Origin: a virus
Reading direction: 5' to 3' (one strand)
IMG/VR virus record: IMGVR_UViG_3300017786_000008
Span: 16,093 to 80,092 of that record
Length of the DNA stretch: 64,000 nucleotides
Part shown: piece by piece, positions 17,347-27,200 of the stretch
How positions within the stretch are numbered: the stretch's first letter is position 1
Layout: each line of letters begins with the position of its first letter
The notes under the pieces: generated by a model
Database searches by the model: none
What the model was told of the DNA's origin: nothing
What the model saw: only the letters and a program-made list of their open reading frames with translations
Translations under genes and position numbers: made by a program

Positions 17347-18156
17347 TTAAATACATGTTATACAATCTCCATTACATGGTGATTCTTTACCTAAGTATTC
17401 ACATAACGTACAGAAAACAAATTCATCTTTACAATACTCTAGCACGTTCTCTCCATTATTACCCAAACATTTTAAAAAACTATTTAGGTCCGAGGTACCT
17501 ACTACACCATCACCATCAAAATCACCAATCAATTCATTATTTGTACTTTTATTACCCATTAAACTTAAAAAAGTTTTAAAGTCATTTATATCTACGTAAC
17601 CATCTTGATTGAAATCTGCACATATAGTACAGTAAGATGGAAAATAATTAGTAACACTCATACCCATAGACCAACAACTACTCTTTGTCCCAGAAGAAGG
17701 TAGTTCAACTTCTTGGTGTTTTGTTGGTGGTTTGAAGGTGGACCATAATGTAGATTGTATATAGTCACTCCCTATACTACTATTAAAAAATTTTATGTTA
17801 CCTTTTTTTATTTCAAATTTAGGTCCTTTCATTACAGAGGAAAGGGTTCCGTAATCCCCAGATAATACTAAAGGGTCCCCACCCCTAGAATCTGGTAAAT
17901 CATAAAAACAAGAACCTGTTAATGCACTAACACTGGTTCCTGTTATACCACAATTTCCAGTTACAGATATATTATCAACACAACTACCATTACCTACAAA
18001 TCTACGATAATCAATATCTGAATCCGATAGTCCGAATTTTTGTATAGCATCTAGTAAACTAACCTGTGATGTTAATACTGCTTTCCCATAATCGGACAGA
18101 TATAACCTCATCGTATTACCGGACAAAGAATTGTTATGTATATTTAAAAATGCCAT
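17347..18156 (-). CDS. Structural protein with dockerin-like calcium-binding module
   Basis: This 269-aa protein has the shared N-terminal domain at residues 16-50 (LYLSDYGKAVL... FGLSDSDIDYR), a linker, then a dockerin type I-like pair of EF-hand-style loops. Loop 1 is DFNQDGYVDIND (residues 181-192, with D181, N183, D185 and D192). Loop 2 is DFDGDGVVGTSD (212-223). Each loop is followed by a short helix (FKTFLSLMG; LNSFLKCLG). A Cys-rich tail (CTLCEYLG; CNGDCITC) ends the protein. Dockerins bind cohesins in cellulosomes and in other extracellular assemblies; in a phage protein this may dock a partner fibre or simply bind calcium. Overlaps the 807-aa gene by one base. Confidence 0.65.
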   Translation of the reverse strand: MAFLNIHNNSLSGNTMRLYLSDYGKAVLTSQVSLLDAIQKFGLSDSDIDYRRFVGNGSCVDNISVTGNCGITGTSVSALTGSCFYDLPDSRGGDPLVLSGDYGTLSSVMKGPKFEIKKGNIKFFNSSIGSDYIQSTLWSTFKPPTKHQEVELPSSGTKSSCWSMGMSVTNYFPSYCTICADFNQDGYVDINDFKTFLSLMGNKSTNNELIGDFDGDGVVGTSDLNSFLKCLGNNGENVLEYCKDEFVFCTLCEYLGKESPCNGDCITCI

Positions 18157-20579
18157 TAAAAATCAATAGTTATTGTAAATTGTTGAGTCCCCGTTCTTGT
18201 AATAGGTGACTGCAATTTAGCAATAGCCATTAAATCTGGATTCCCATTTTCATTATCAAATAAACCAATTTCGGTTATTCTAGCGTTAGCTGCTGGTAAA
18301 GTAACATTTGCTAAGTTATAATCTACCCAAGTTGGGTTTGTTGATTGTGTGTACTGATTATTACCTAATTGTACTACATGTTTCATTTCATATATCGTTG
18401 CCATTATATCTGTTGCTAGTGACCCATAGAAGAAATATTCGTCCCCAAATTGTAGGTGGGTGGGTTGTGTTACACTAGGGATATTTATAAAATTGTCTAA
18501 ATTATAAGAAGTCATTGCAGACCAATAAGGACAAGTTGCAGTACTACCGGCTGTATAGTCTTCAGTTATATAAAAAGTGTGACCTACTAGTTGTGAAGCA
18601 GAAATTTTATCTCCCACAGTATGATTTGTTAACTCTGCAGTCACATCTCTATAATGCCAATCTGCTGGATTTAATGTGTTTCCATTTTGGACTAGTTGTG
18701 TTAATATGTATACTTTTGTTGCTGTAAATCCAGTACCTAACTCATCGGTAATTAAATAAGGGAATTCTCTACCCAATGTAAAAGCTACATCAAAAGCGGT
18801 TTCTCCTGGTACTTTTGTTTCTTTAACATAATAATTACAGTGTAATCCAGTAGTCATTCCCGTATTAACCAACATATATGTCATATAAAGAGTATCACCA
18901 GGAAATTGCACAGCACCCCCAGTACATCCTGTGGTACACATAGTACCAGCTGGGAATTTTTCTGTTTTAGGAGCTGGTAAGGTCCAACTTCTATTTGATT
19001 TATAGGACATTGCTGCTAATAATTCTTCATCATCAATCACTACCATTTTATAATCTGGAAATACTTTACCTACCCTATTAGGGTTGGTTGTTCCACTACC
19101 TGAATTGTCATCCCATAAATGATAATATCTTAATCCATCATCATTCATATTAGGGTTAAGGTTGGATTGCATTAAATGTGGTTGAGCACCCACTGGGAAA
19201 ACACTAAATCCGGCTGGGTCAACATAAAAAGTTTGTCCATATTTGGTTTCGTCCCCCATTCCCGTACCCGCACCAGAACCGGTAGTACTTGTTTTTTTAT
19301 GCCACATTAACCAAGGTAAATGCATTTTAAAATTACGTGCCTCACCTATTGTGGTTGCTGGGTTATAACCTACGGATTCTAAAGCAAATTTTTCACCATA
19401 GAAATCTGTAGTATTTAGGTTGGTGTAGTGTATGAATCCAGCACATTTTTGTTCTGAAGGTTTAACCCCTCTAACATTACTAAACGAATCATAATACCAA
19501 GTACCAGCAAAATAATCTTGGTAATCGTCATAAGCTGTATTACTAAATGTTTGCCCATTATCACTCTCTAAACCAAAATATTCTTTAGAACCTGAATATC
19601 CACTTGACCCATAATGATTTACTCCTTCGTATATTGTAGGGTCTACTCCTGCCACAGTGTGTGTCCAATTAATGTTCATATTCCATATTTGAGCGTCAAA
19701 TTCTGACACGTCACAACAACTATTAAATGAGAGTGTATCGTTACACCAATAAGTAGAAGTATTTGCAGTAACATATATACTATCAGTTGTCATAGGGTCA
19801 GCTGACATCCCAGGATAAACCCTTACCCTAGCAAAAGTTTCAGCGGAGTATGATTGGAATGCTAAATTTGCACTATTATTAAAATCAGCTATATCTCTAT
19901 CTAATGTTAATGTTATAGTAGTAGTTTGTTGGTCGGATGCTACACCTCCATTATCTAAAACTTGATAGAATAGTGTAGGTGAAGGTGCGTCACAATTTAA
20001 TTCAAAACAACTAGTACCCCCTGATAGCTGGTAGGTTACCGAAATTAAATCTCCCGGCATAGGTGTGTAATCAATATCAGTATAACATTCATCAGCAAAA
20101 AGACTTGTTGTACCAGCACTTAATATTTGCATAGTTGCTCCTCCAGTCATAGCTGAGGCTGGTGTTACCCAATTTGAGTTTAGTACATATTCGAATCCTA
20201 CTTCCGCACCGAAATTACAACCTGTACCACTAAAAAACCCTCTTTGAGCTGCTGTATTGTAAACTTCTTCAAATCCTGGTTGTGGTATTGTTGGGCCAAA
20301 TGTATCACCACTAGCTATACCATCTTGTAATGGGTATTTAACATGTCCTTTATTTTTTGCTGGAAAACCTAAAAGATTTTGTGCGTTATGTTCTGCTTGT
20401 AAAATATGTGTACCGGTATCAAATGCTAATGAATTAGTGTAACAATCATAACAAAATTCACTGTCTCCCACTTGGAATAGTCCAATATTTAATTTACCTT
20501 CTGATAGTTTCTTCCTACCAGCGTCTGTTAATCGAGCTACGATAGCTCCTTGTGTACTGTTTTTAACTATATAACTCAT
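18156..20579 (-). CDS. Large fibre-like structural protein with shared N- and C-terminal domains
   Basis: This is an 807-aa all-beta-like protein, rich in Gly, Thr, Ser, Asn and Tyr. Its N-terminus (ARLTDAGRKKLSEGKLNIGLFQVGDSEF, here split by positions 16-43) matches the attachment domain of the two neighbours encoded downstream. Its C-terminus (ARITEIGLFD...LMAIAKL) matches that of the 401-aa protein. It therefore combines both shared modules with a unique body of about 700 residues. The role is probably a tail fibre or short decoration fibre, inferred from architecture and position. A TATTTAT motif precedes its ATG. Confidence 0.6.
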   Translation of the reverse strand: MSYIVKNSTQGAIVARLTDAGRKKLSEGKLNIGLFQVGDSEFCYDCYTNSLAFDTGTHILQAEHNAQNLLGFPAKNKGHVKYPLQDGIASGDTFGPTIPQPGFEEVYNTAAQRGFFSGTGCNFGAEVGFEYVLNSNWVTPASAMTGGATMQILSAGTTSLFADECYTDIDYTPMPGDLISVTYQLSGGTSCFELNCDAPSPTLFYQVLDNGGVASDQQTTTITLTLDRDIADFNNSANLAFQSYSAETFARVRVYPGMSADPMTTDSIYVTANTSTYWCNDTLSFNSCCDVSEFDAQIWNMNINWTHTVAGVDPTIYEGVNHYGSSGYSGSKEYFGLESDNGQTFSNTAYDDYQDYFAGTWYYDSFSNVRGVKPSEQKCAGFIHYTNLNTTDFYGEKFALESVGYNPATTIGEARNFKMHLPWLMWHKKTSTTGSGAGTGMGDETKYGQTFYVDPAGFSVFPVGAQPHLMQSNLNPNMNDDGLRYYHLWDDNSGSGTTNPNRVGKVFPDYKMVVIDDEELLAAMSYKSNRSWTLPAPKTEKFPAGTMCTTGCTGGAVQFPGDTLYMTYMLVNTGMTTGLHCNYYVKETKVPGETAFDVAFTLGREFPYLITDELGTGFTATKVYILTQLVQNGNTLNPADWHYRDVTAELTNHTVGDKISASQLVGHTFYITEDYTAGSTATCPYWSAMTSYNLDNFINIPSVTQPTHLQFGDEYFFYGSLATDIMATIYEMKHVVQLGNNQYTQSTNPTWVDYNLANVTLPAANARITEIGLFDNENGNPDLMAIAKLQSPITRTGTQQFTITIDF

Positions 20580-20636
20580 AATTTTTGTCTTTAATCATAA
20601 ATACCTTTTATTTTAGTTTGTTCACCATATTATATA

Positions 20637-23600
20637 TTAATATCCACCACCAGAAGAAATACTACCATTAGAAGTGTTTGAGATTATCGTTGAATTCTCG
20701 TTTCTTGGTGGTGAATAGAATACGTTTCTATCCATAACAAAGTTTATTGTGTCTGTCTGTGATTCACTTGTAATTGTTTGTCCCCCAATCAACGGATAGT
20801 ATCTTCTTACTAAAACATAGTAATAATAACTATCTGGGTCTGGTGGTAATAATTTAAATTCTCTAAATATATTACCTGACATATCAATATCTATTTTGTC
20901 CCTAAGTTCTTGTACTAAATTACCAGTAGAATTAAAAAGTCTAACTATTATTTCTTCTTCTAAGTTATTATTTTTTGTGTATGTTACGGGCACAATAGGG
21001 TCTTTAGTTATAGGTGCTGATATTACCCTATAAATTGTTTTGTAAAATAAAACTAACACATCACCACTACTATACGTTGATGGTTCATTTAGTAATTGTA
21101 TTTTAGTGTCACTAAATTTTCTATAATCTTTTTTATCATTTTGTAATACCCCATTTATTGCCAATGTTATCGCTCCAACAGATTGTTTTTCTAGATTAAC
21201 GTAATAATACCCATTTTCTTCATATATTCTATCGGTTGATTCGGTACTCACTGTGTCTGGGATTTCTACAGATTGTGTATACGCCCCACCTTGTGTATCA
21301 TACATAAATTGTAGGTCATCACCATTCTGTACTGTTTCTGGGTGAAATATAACACTTCTTGTATTTTCGTAAAAATAGTAATCACCATAATCGTTTGATG
21401 CAATCCCACCTGCATTATACCCATCAGGTACTGTAGTACCACTTCTTCCTTCTTTTAAAACAACACCATTAACACTAACCATAGGTCTACTAGCTACTGG
21501 TGATTCCAGTGTGTAGTAAAATGTAGATGAAGTATACGTGGTTGCTGTAGTATCAGGTAAATCCCCGGAACCACTTACTAATTTATAAGTTTCAGTTCTT
21601 AATACCGCGTAACCTGTTATTGGTACATCAAAGTTGTCTAAATATATTTGTGGTACTGGTGGGTTTTGTAGTACCACCATATAAAAGTCTTTACCAGCAT
21701 CTATGTCTCTACTTGTTGGGTATTCTGCTGTATCTACCCAAGTATCTGTTGTAGAATTTTTATCTTTATATAAATAACTAGGTCTTATTATAAATTCCCA
21801 TGAGGTATCTGTAGACAACCCTGATAATGGCATGAATGTTTCAGCACTAAATATTATAGATTTAACATCACTATCCATGTAAGTTGGCATTGTGTCAAAT
21901 ATCGCTTCGTAATCGGCTAATGGAGCTACTTGTTCAGTTTCAAATATATAGGGGTAAACTCTAAATTTAGGGTATGCATTTTCAAAAATCATATCTTGGT
22001 TATTACCACCAAAATAGAATTGTATATTTTTACCTTTAGTATTTTCTAAATTGTAAACTTCTAATGCTGGTTTACCACCAAGCTCTGTAGATACTGTTGT
22101 GGTAGGTCTACTTAAACCATTAATAGTTAATGCTGGTGATGGCATTGTTTGTAATGAAGCTTTAATTGTAGGTCTTACTTGTGGTACCCCTTTTTGGGTT
22201 GTGTTATATTTAGGTCTACATTTAGTGTTATTTATATTTACTGTTGTAGCTGTGGTAGCTGTAATACCTATGGTTTCGGTTGGTCCGTCATCCACACCAC
22301 ATATTGGTCCTTCTAAATATTCATTAAAAGAACCACCAGTAAATTGCATATGGTAGAATCTGGAATCATCCTGTGAACTAGCAAAAAAACCAATCTTTCT
22401 AGACCCCAAATACTTACATAAAGCATAGTTATCTACCCAATAAGGGGCTGAAGCTTTATCTCCCACCCAAGTACTTTTATCTAATAAATTAAAATCTATA
22501 GTATATGTAGAGTTATATGGATTTGTATCACCATTACCTTTTGTTATTGCACCCCCCGAAGCGTTAGCCATAGTATCTGTAAAATCAATTGTAAAAAATT
22601 CACCAAAATCACCATATCTATTTACTCTAACCCTAGTTGCACCCATAGCACTCCAATCGGTACTAGTGGTAAATGGTGTTTTACTTGCTGTGTTACTCAA
22701 TACAGTGGTTATGCCATAATTAGTTGTTTCTGAACCACTACACCCACCGTTACAGTTTCTAAATTTAGGTGTGTTATAGTTACTAAATGCATATGCGTCA
22801 GCACCATTATTATTAGTGACTGTAGTTGTACCAGCCCTACCATTAAATAATAAATCTAAAGTATGTGTTACACCTGTAGGTCCATATTTACCCCTATCAT
22901 CCCTAAAAGATGCTATAGTAATACCTATAGTATCGTCATCAGATGCTCCACTTCTAAATGTAACTTCCCAAGTGTAATTGTAGTATGAACATAAACTTTG
23001 TTTACCCACAACACCACTAATATTTCCACTAGTAGCATAAAGTTGTGATGCACCACCCTCTAAAACTATTCCTGTCCCAACAGCTACTGTACCACCAGAA
23101 TTAACTGAGTAGTCACTAGAACTAACATCTTCTATTGTTACACCATAAGATGTACCTGTTAAAGCACTAACTGCTACTGGGTTACCAAATATACCATAGT
23201 TTTGTCTAGGGTCTAATGTTCTCCAACCATAACCAGCTCCCTGTGCTGGCCACCAATATAAATATTTTTGAATTACTGTGTTATAGTAGAATTTTCCTAT
23301 GTTTGCCGCGGTTGCTGCTAATGTTGTAGGTCCTAAATTGCCACCCTCTGTCATATCTATGGAGGATTCACCTAAATACCAATCATCACTACTATCTGTT
23401 AATCTACTAGCTGTTGTACCAGTGTAAAACCACACATATGGATTACTACTATAAACTTTTCCATCCAAACCTAACCCAGTATCAAAGTATGCTGCAGAAG
23501 TAGCTGGTGCTGGTCCCCACCCAGAACTAAATGGCATATCATAAGGTGCGTTGGGTACATAGGGTTCCCAACTCATACTACTACCGGAAAGGGTGTTAAG

Positions 23601-24197
23601 ATTCCATCCTGCAGTACTCATTCCATTATTACCGTCGTTATAGTTATATGGGGTACACCCACTATTATCAGGTGCTATGTTTGTATTCATAGGTCTATCT
23701 TCAATAACACTAACAGTATATACTCCATTAGTCACACCAGAAAATATATGTGTTGTATCAGCAGTTGTACCATAATATCTATCCACAACTTTTCCATTTT
23801 TAACCAAATCATACCTAAAACTAGATGTTGTTGTTGTTGAAGTTGTAACACTAATTTGTCCTAGTTTATTTGTGTCTAGTACGCAGTCATTATTGGATAG
23901 TGTGGCTTCTATTAGTGGTGTGGTAAATCCACTTACTTGTAGTTCAGTACTCCCAGTATTACCTCTTGAATCGGTAATAGTAGCCTCATACCAACCCTCA
24001 CATAAATTTATAATATCGAAAGTATCTGCTGTATAACTATCACTACTACCAGACCAACTAACAGTATATGGTGGAATCACACTTGTATTACCAGAAACGT
24101 CAACAGACCATATTTGCCCATTACACTTACCACTTAATGTGTGTTCTACATTATAGTTGATTAACATTATATCTCCGTTAGATGTTGCCATTGCCAT
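20637..24197 (-). CDS. Large virion/adhesin protein with SprB-like repeats
   Basis: This is an 1186-aa beta-rich protein. Residues about 12-90 and 95-165 read as SprB-type repeats: conserved aromatic SWSGS, CEGWYEATITDSRG, then GVYTVSVIEDRP, the pattern of Bacteroidota gliding adhesins and similar surface proteins. Residues about 904-970 and 1010-1055 hold two copies of a VNGVVL.../INGVLQ... domain with a GDDLQFMY/GDVLVLFY end, seen in other phage fibres. The C-terminus ends in SISSGGGY, like the Gly-rich tail of the 1134-aa protein. The likely role is host-surface or glycan binding in the virion; this is inference. Confidence 0.6.
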   Translation of the reverse strand: MAMATSNGDIMLINYNVEHTLSGKCNGQIWSVDVSGNTSVIPPYTVSWSGSSDSYTADTFDIINLCEGWYEATITDSRGNTGSTELQVSGFTTPLIEATLSNNDCVLDTNKLGQISVTTSTTTTSSFRYDLVKNGKVVDRYYGTTADTTHIFSGVTNGVYTVSVIEDRPMNTNIAPDNSGCTPYNYNDGNNGMSTAGWNLNTLSGSSMSWEPYVPNAPYDMPFSSGWGPAPATSAAYFDTGLGLDGKVYSSNPYVWFYTGTTASRLTDSSDDWYLGESSIDMTEGGNLGPTTLAATAANIGKFYYNTVIQKYLYWWPAQGAGYGWRTLDPRQNYGIFGNPVAVSALTGTSYGVTIEDVSSSDYSVNSGGTVAVGTGIVLEGGASQLYATSGNISGVVGKQSLCSYYNYTWEVTFRSGASDDDTIGITIASFRDDRGKYGPTGVTHTLDLLFNGRAGTTTVTNNNGADAYAFSNYNTPKFRNCNGGCSGSETTNYGITTVLSNTASKTPFTTSTDWSAMGATRVRVNRYGDFGEFFTIDFTDTMANASGGAITKGNGDTNPYNSTYTIDFNLLDKSTWVGDKASAPYWVDNYALCKYLGSRKIGFFASSQDDSRFYHMQFTGGSFNEYLEGPICGVDDGPTETIGITATTATTVNINNTKCRPKYNTTQKGVPQVRPTIKASLQTMPSPALTINGLSRPTTTVSTELGGKPALEVYNLENTKGKNIQFYFGGNNQDMIFENAYPKFRVYPYIFETEQVAPLADYEAIFDTMPTYMDSDVKSIIFSAETFMPLSGLSTDTSWEFIIRPSYLYKDKNSTTDTWVDTAEYPTSRDIDAGKDFYMVVLQNPPVPQIYLDNFDVPITGYAVLRTETYKLVSGSGDLPDTTATTYTSSTFYYTLESPVASRPMVSVNGVVLKEGRSGTTVPDGYNAGGIASNDYGDYYFYENTRSVIFHPETVQNGDDLQFMYDTQGGAYTQSVEIPDTVSTESTDRIYEENGYYYVNLEKQSVGAITLAINGVLQNDKKDYRKFSDTKIQLLNEPSTYSSGDVLVLFYKTIYRVISAPITKDPIVPVTYTKNNNLEEEIIVRLFNSTGNLVQELRDKIDIDMSGNIFREFKLLPPDPDSYYYYVLVRRYYPLIGGQTITSESQTDTINFVMDRNVFYSPPRNENSTIISNTSNGSISSGGGY

Positions 24198-24212
24198 AAT
24201 TATATTTTATTT

Positions 24213-27200
24213 TTATCCTTTACAAGGTTCTTTTTCACTTATGCATTTACCAACGCTTTCACACCAATAATAACCTTTACTACATAAACCTTCTTTTTCG
24301 ACAGGTGAAATTTCACTAATTTCGTCGTCGTACTTATCTTTTACATCAGTTTTTTCATCTTCTGTATCAGTTGCAGGTTTAACTGGTCCATCACCACCTG
24401 TTGGTGGTGGGGGTGGTGGTGAACATCTTGCCACACATTCTTCAAATGAAGTATACAACCCATCAGGGTCTTCAAAACACAGTCCTTCTTTACAACCATA
24501 CCTTACAATATTTGTTGGCCTATCACCAAGAACAAAAACTCCAGTATCTAAAGTACCTCCCCCTCTTGGGTTACCTCCTCTTGGGTCGCCTCCTCTTGGG
24601 TCGCCTCCTCTTGGGTCGCCTCCTTCTGTTACAACACCTGGTTTTCCACTAGGGCCTGATGGATACCCACCTTCAGAAGATACGTCTGAACCACCAAATA
24701 GTGTAGTGGTAACAGGTGTGTTAAATGTAGTTGGTCTTAAATTGTTTATTACTTGTCCCACATAAATATTATCGTTTGCACAGTCCCCAACTAAATGTGC
24801 TGTACATTTATTATTTAAAGAAAAACAATATTCTTGTGCGTTTTTTAAACAATCATCACACTCTTTAGTTTCTAAATCGTGAAATATATTAGTTATTCCA
24901 TATATTGGGTCTAACTTCAATGCTTTGGAGAGTTCTTGTCCACATTGGCAGTAGTACTTACATTTAGTACTATTAGATAAGACTTCTGGTTCAGGATTGT
25001 AATGTGAAAAAGCAGAAACTATATTAACGTCTTTACCTTTGATGTTTAATTTTCTATTTAGATTTACTAATTTCCAGTCAGCTGGTGTAGTTTTATGTAT
25101 AATATCATAAGTTGTACCTACTTTTGTTCCAGAACATGGTTTATAAAAACCACAGTCTGGTGTGACTACTATATAATGTAATAATGTATTACCGTAATAA
25201 TTTTTAAAGTTATTAACTATAATATAAGACTGGCTTAATTGTGGGAAATTAAAATCACATTTTGCACCGTACTCATAACTGTTATAGGTTGGTAGGTAGA
25301 ATGAGAATAACCCGTTTTCTTTCATATGGGTCATTTGTGAATTAGATTTATCACTTAACATGTAGTCTTTTATTGTATTATTTTCTATCATTCTTTGCCA
25401 GTTATTTGTAGGTTTTTCTGTACTTATATCCCAAACCAATTTACCGTCAGGAGCTGTACTATCTACAAAATTTAAACCACCAAAGGTATTATTATCGACA
25501 AAAGGTGTTCGTATGTTACCACATTCACTATCTGACAAATAAAGTGTACCATCAAGTTCTATTGTTTGTGTAGTGTCACCAACTTTAAACTCAAATGGTA
25601 GTGATTTTTTGGTTGAATCAAAGAATAATTTTTTACTACTAACACCATTAGATGCTTTTATACCACGATAATAAGGAGATTCTAAAGTGTTCCCACTAGT
25701 ATCTAATCTATGACCTAAATTTATATCTATAGCTGTTGCACCACCGGATAAGTAATAGAACCCACCTTTAGAAGTTGAGTTCCAATCTGTTTCATATTTT
25801 AATTGTATGGTTTGTCCACTAATTAAGTTTATTAATCCCGTGTCCAATGTAACTGGTATTTGTTTGTGAAATATGGTAGATGATGTCATAGAACTTAATA
25901 TACAACTATTCATACCACTAGTAGTTAAATCATTTTTATCAACATCTAATGTTAAATAATCATTTGCAAACCCATCTGTTTTTCTACTTCTTACAACTTT
26001 AAACTCAGATAATGTTGTTCCGGTACCACCTGTCGATGAACCTTGTATTATAGAAGCTGTAAAATTAAAGTTTAATATTCCAGTATTATCTGGTGCATCA
26101 CCACAAATATTTTTTTCTCTCCCAGATGTACAATCTCTATATTTTTCACCAGCATTAAATTTAAAGTCTGTGTCTGTTGCTACAACTTCTTTTTCACCAT
26201 CACCCGCTTGGATTATGGAGGTATTTATAAGTCTTTTAATCTCATAATCGTTACCTGGGTAACTACCTGTAAATCCGGAAGGATATGCTTTTTCTAGGTA
26301 CTCACACCACTGACTATCAGTATATTTTATATTTAAATACCCCTTATATGTAAACCTATATATACCACTAGTTAATGCGGAATAAGTAAGGTAGTTGTCC
26401 ACATCCGACTCATTAAAAATTAATGTCCCATTATTTCTACCATAAGCTTCACTAAATGTATATGGTCTGTATTCTAGAGTAGTATCACCGATTAGTTTCA
26501 TTTTTGTTTGTCTCTCTATATTACTAATAGGCACTATCGTATTAGCTGAAAAAGAAGCTCCACTTAAATGTAGGTCATAGGTTTTATTAGTTATATTAGG
26601 GTCACCGGTCGTAGCTGTAAATCCTGTGTATAATTCTGTTTCATCTTTTTTATCGTATGTTGTAAAACAAAAATCTGTTACAGTGTTAGCACTAATAGGT
26701 GCTATAGTATACAGAGCTGTGAGAAGGTCATGTGCTTTAGGACTATGTTTTGCTCCAACCATTGCACCTTTTTCTGGGTGCACATGGTAGAAACCTACAT
26801 ATTCTTCTCCGTTTGGTAGTAAGTATTCATTACCTGATGTATATAATCCTTCTTCCGAACCTATTTTTGTGGGGCCTACAGTACATTCTTTACTAGGACA
26901 AATAGTTATTGTGTTAATATCACCATCGACAGTATATGTAAACCTTACATCTGTAAATGTATTTAAAGAACTTCTGTTAACCCATTGTGATATTCTAGAA
27001 TAAGTTCTGGGTATATTTTGTATTTGTCCTTGCGAGTTGATTGTAGGATAATTTTCTATACTTCCGATTTGTTGTGTTTTTAATTTTTCTTCAAAAGCTT
27101 TTAATTGTGTCTTGGTAGAAAATTTTAAAGAGTAACATTTGTCAGCTTCACTAAAAAGTTCATTATTTTGTAATTCACTTGCCCAATTTAATGGGTACAC

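Noticed and set aside
26639-26780. JAMM (JAB/MPN) metalloprotease call for the His motif of the 1304-aa protein
   Set aside because: The H-x-H is present, but the following Ser-to-Asp spacing (S-x4-D) and the upstream Glu do not fit the JAMM signature. Kept only as a possible metal site.
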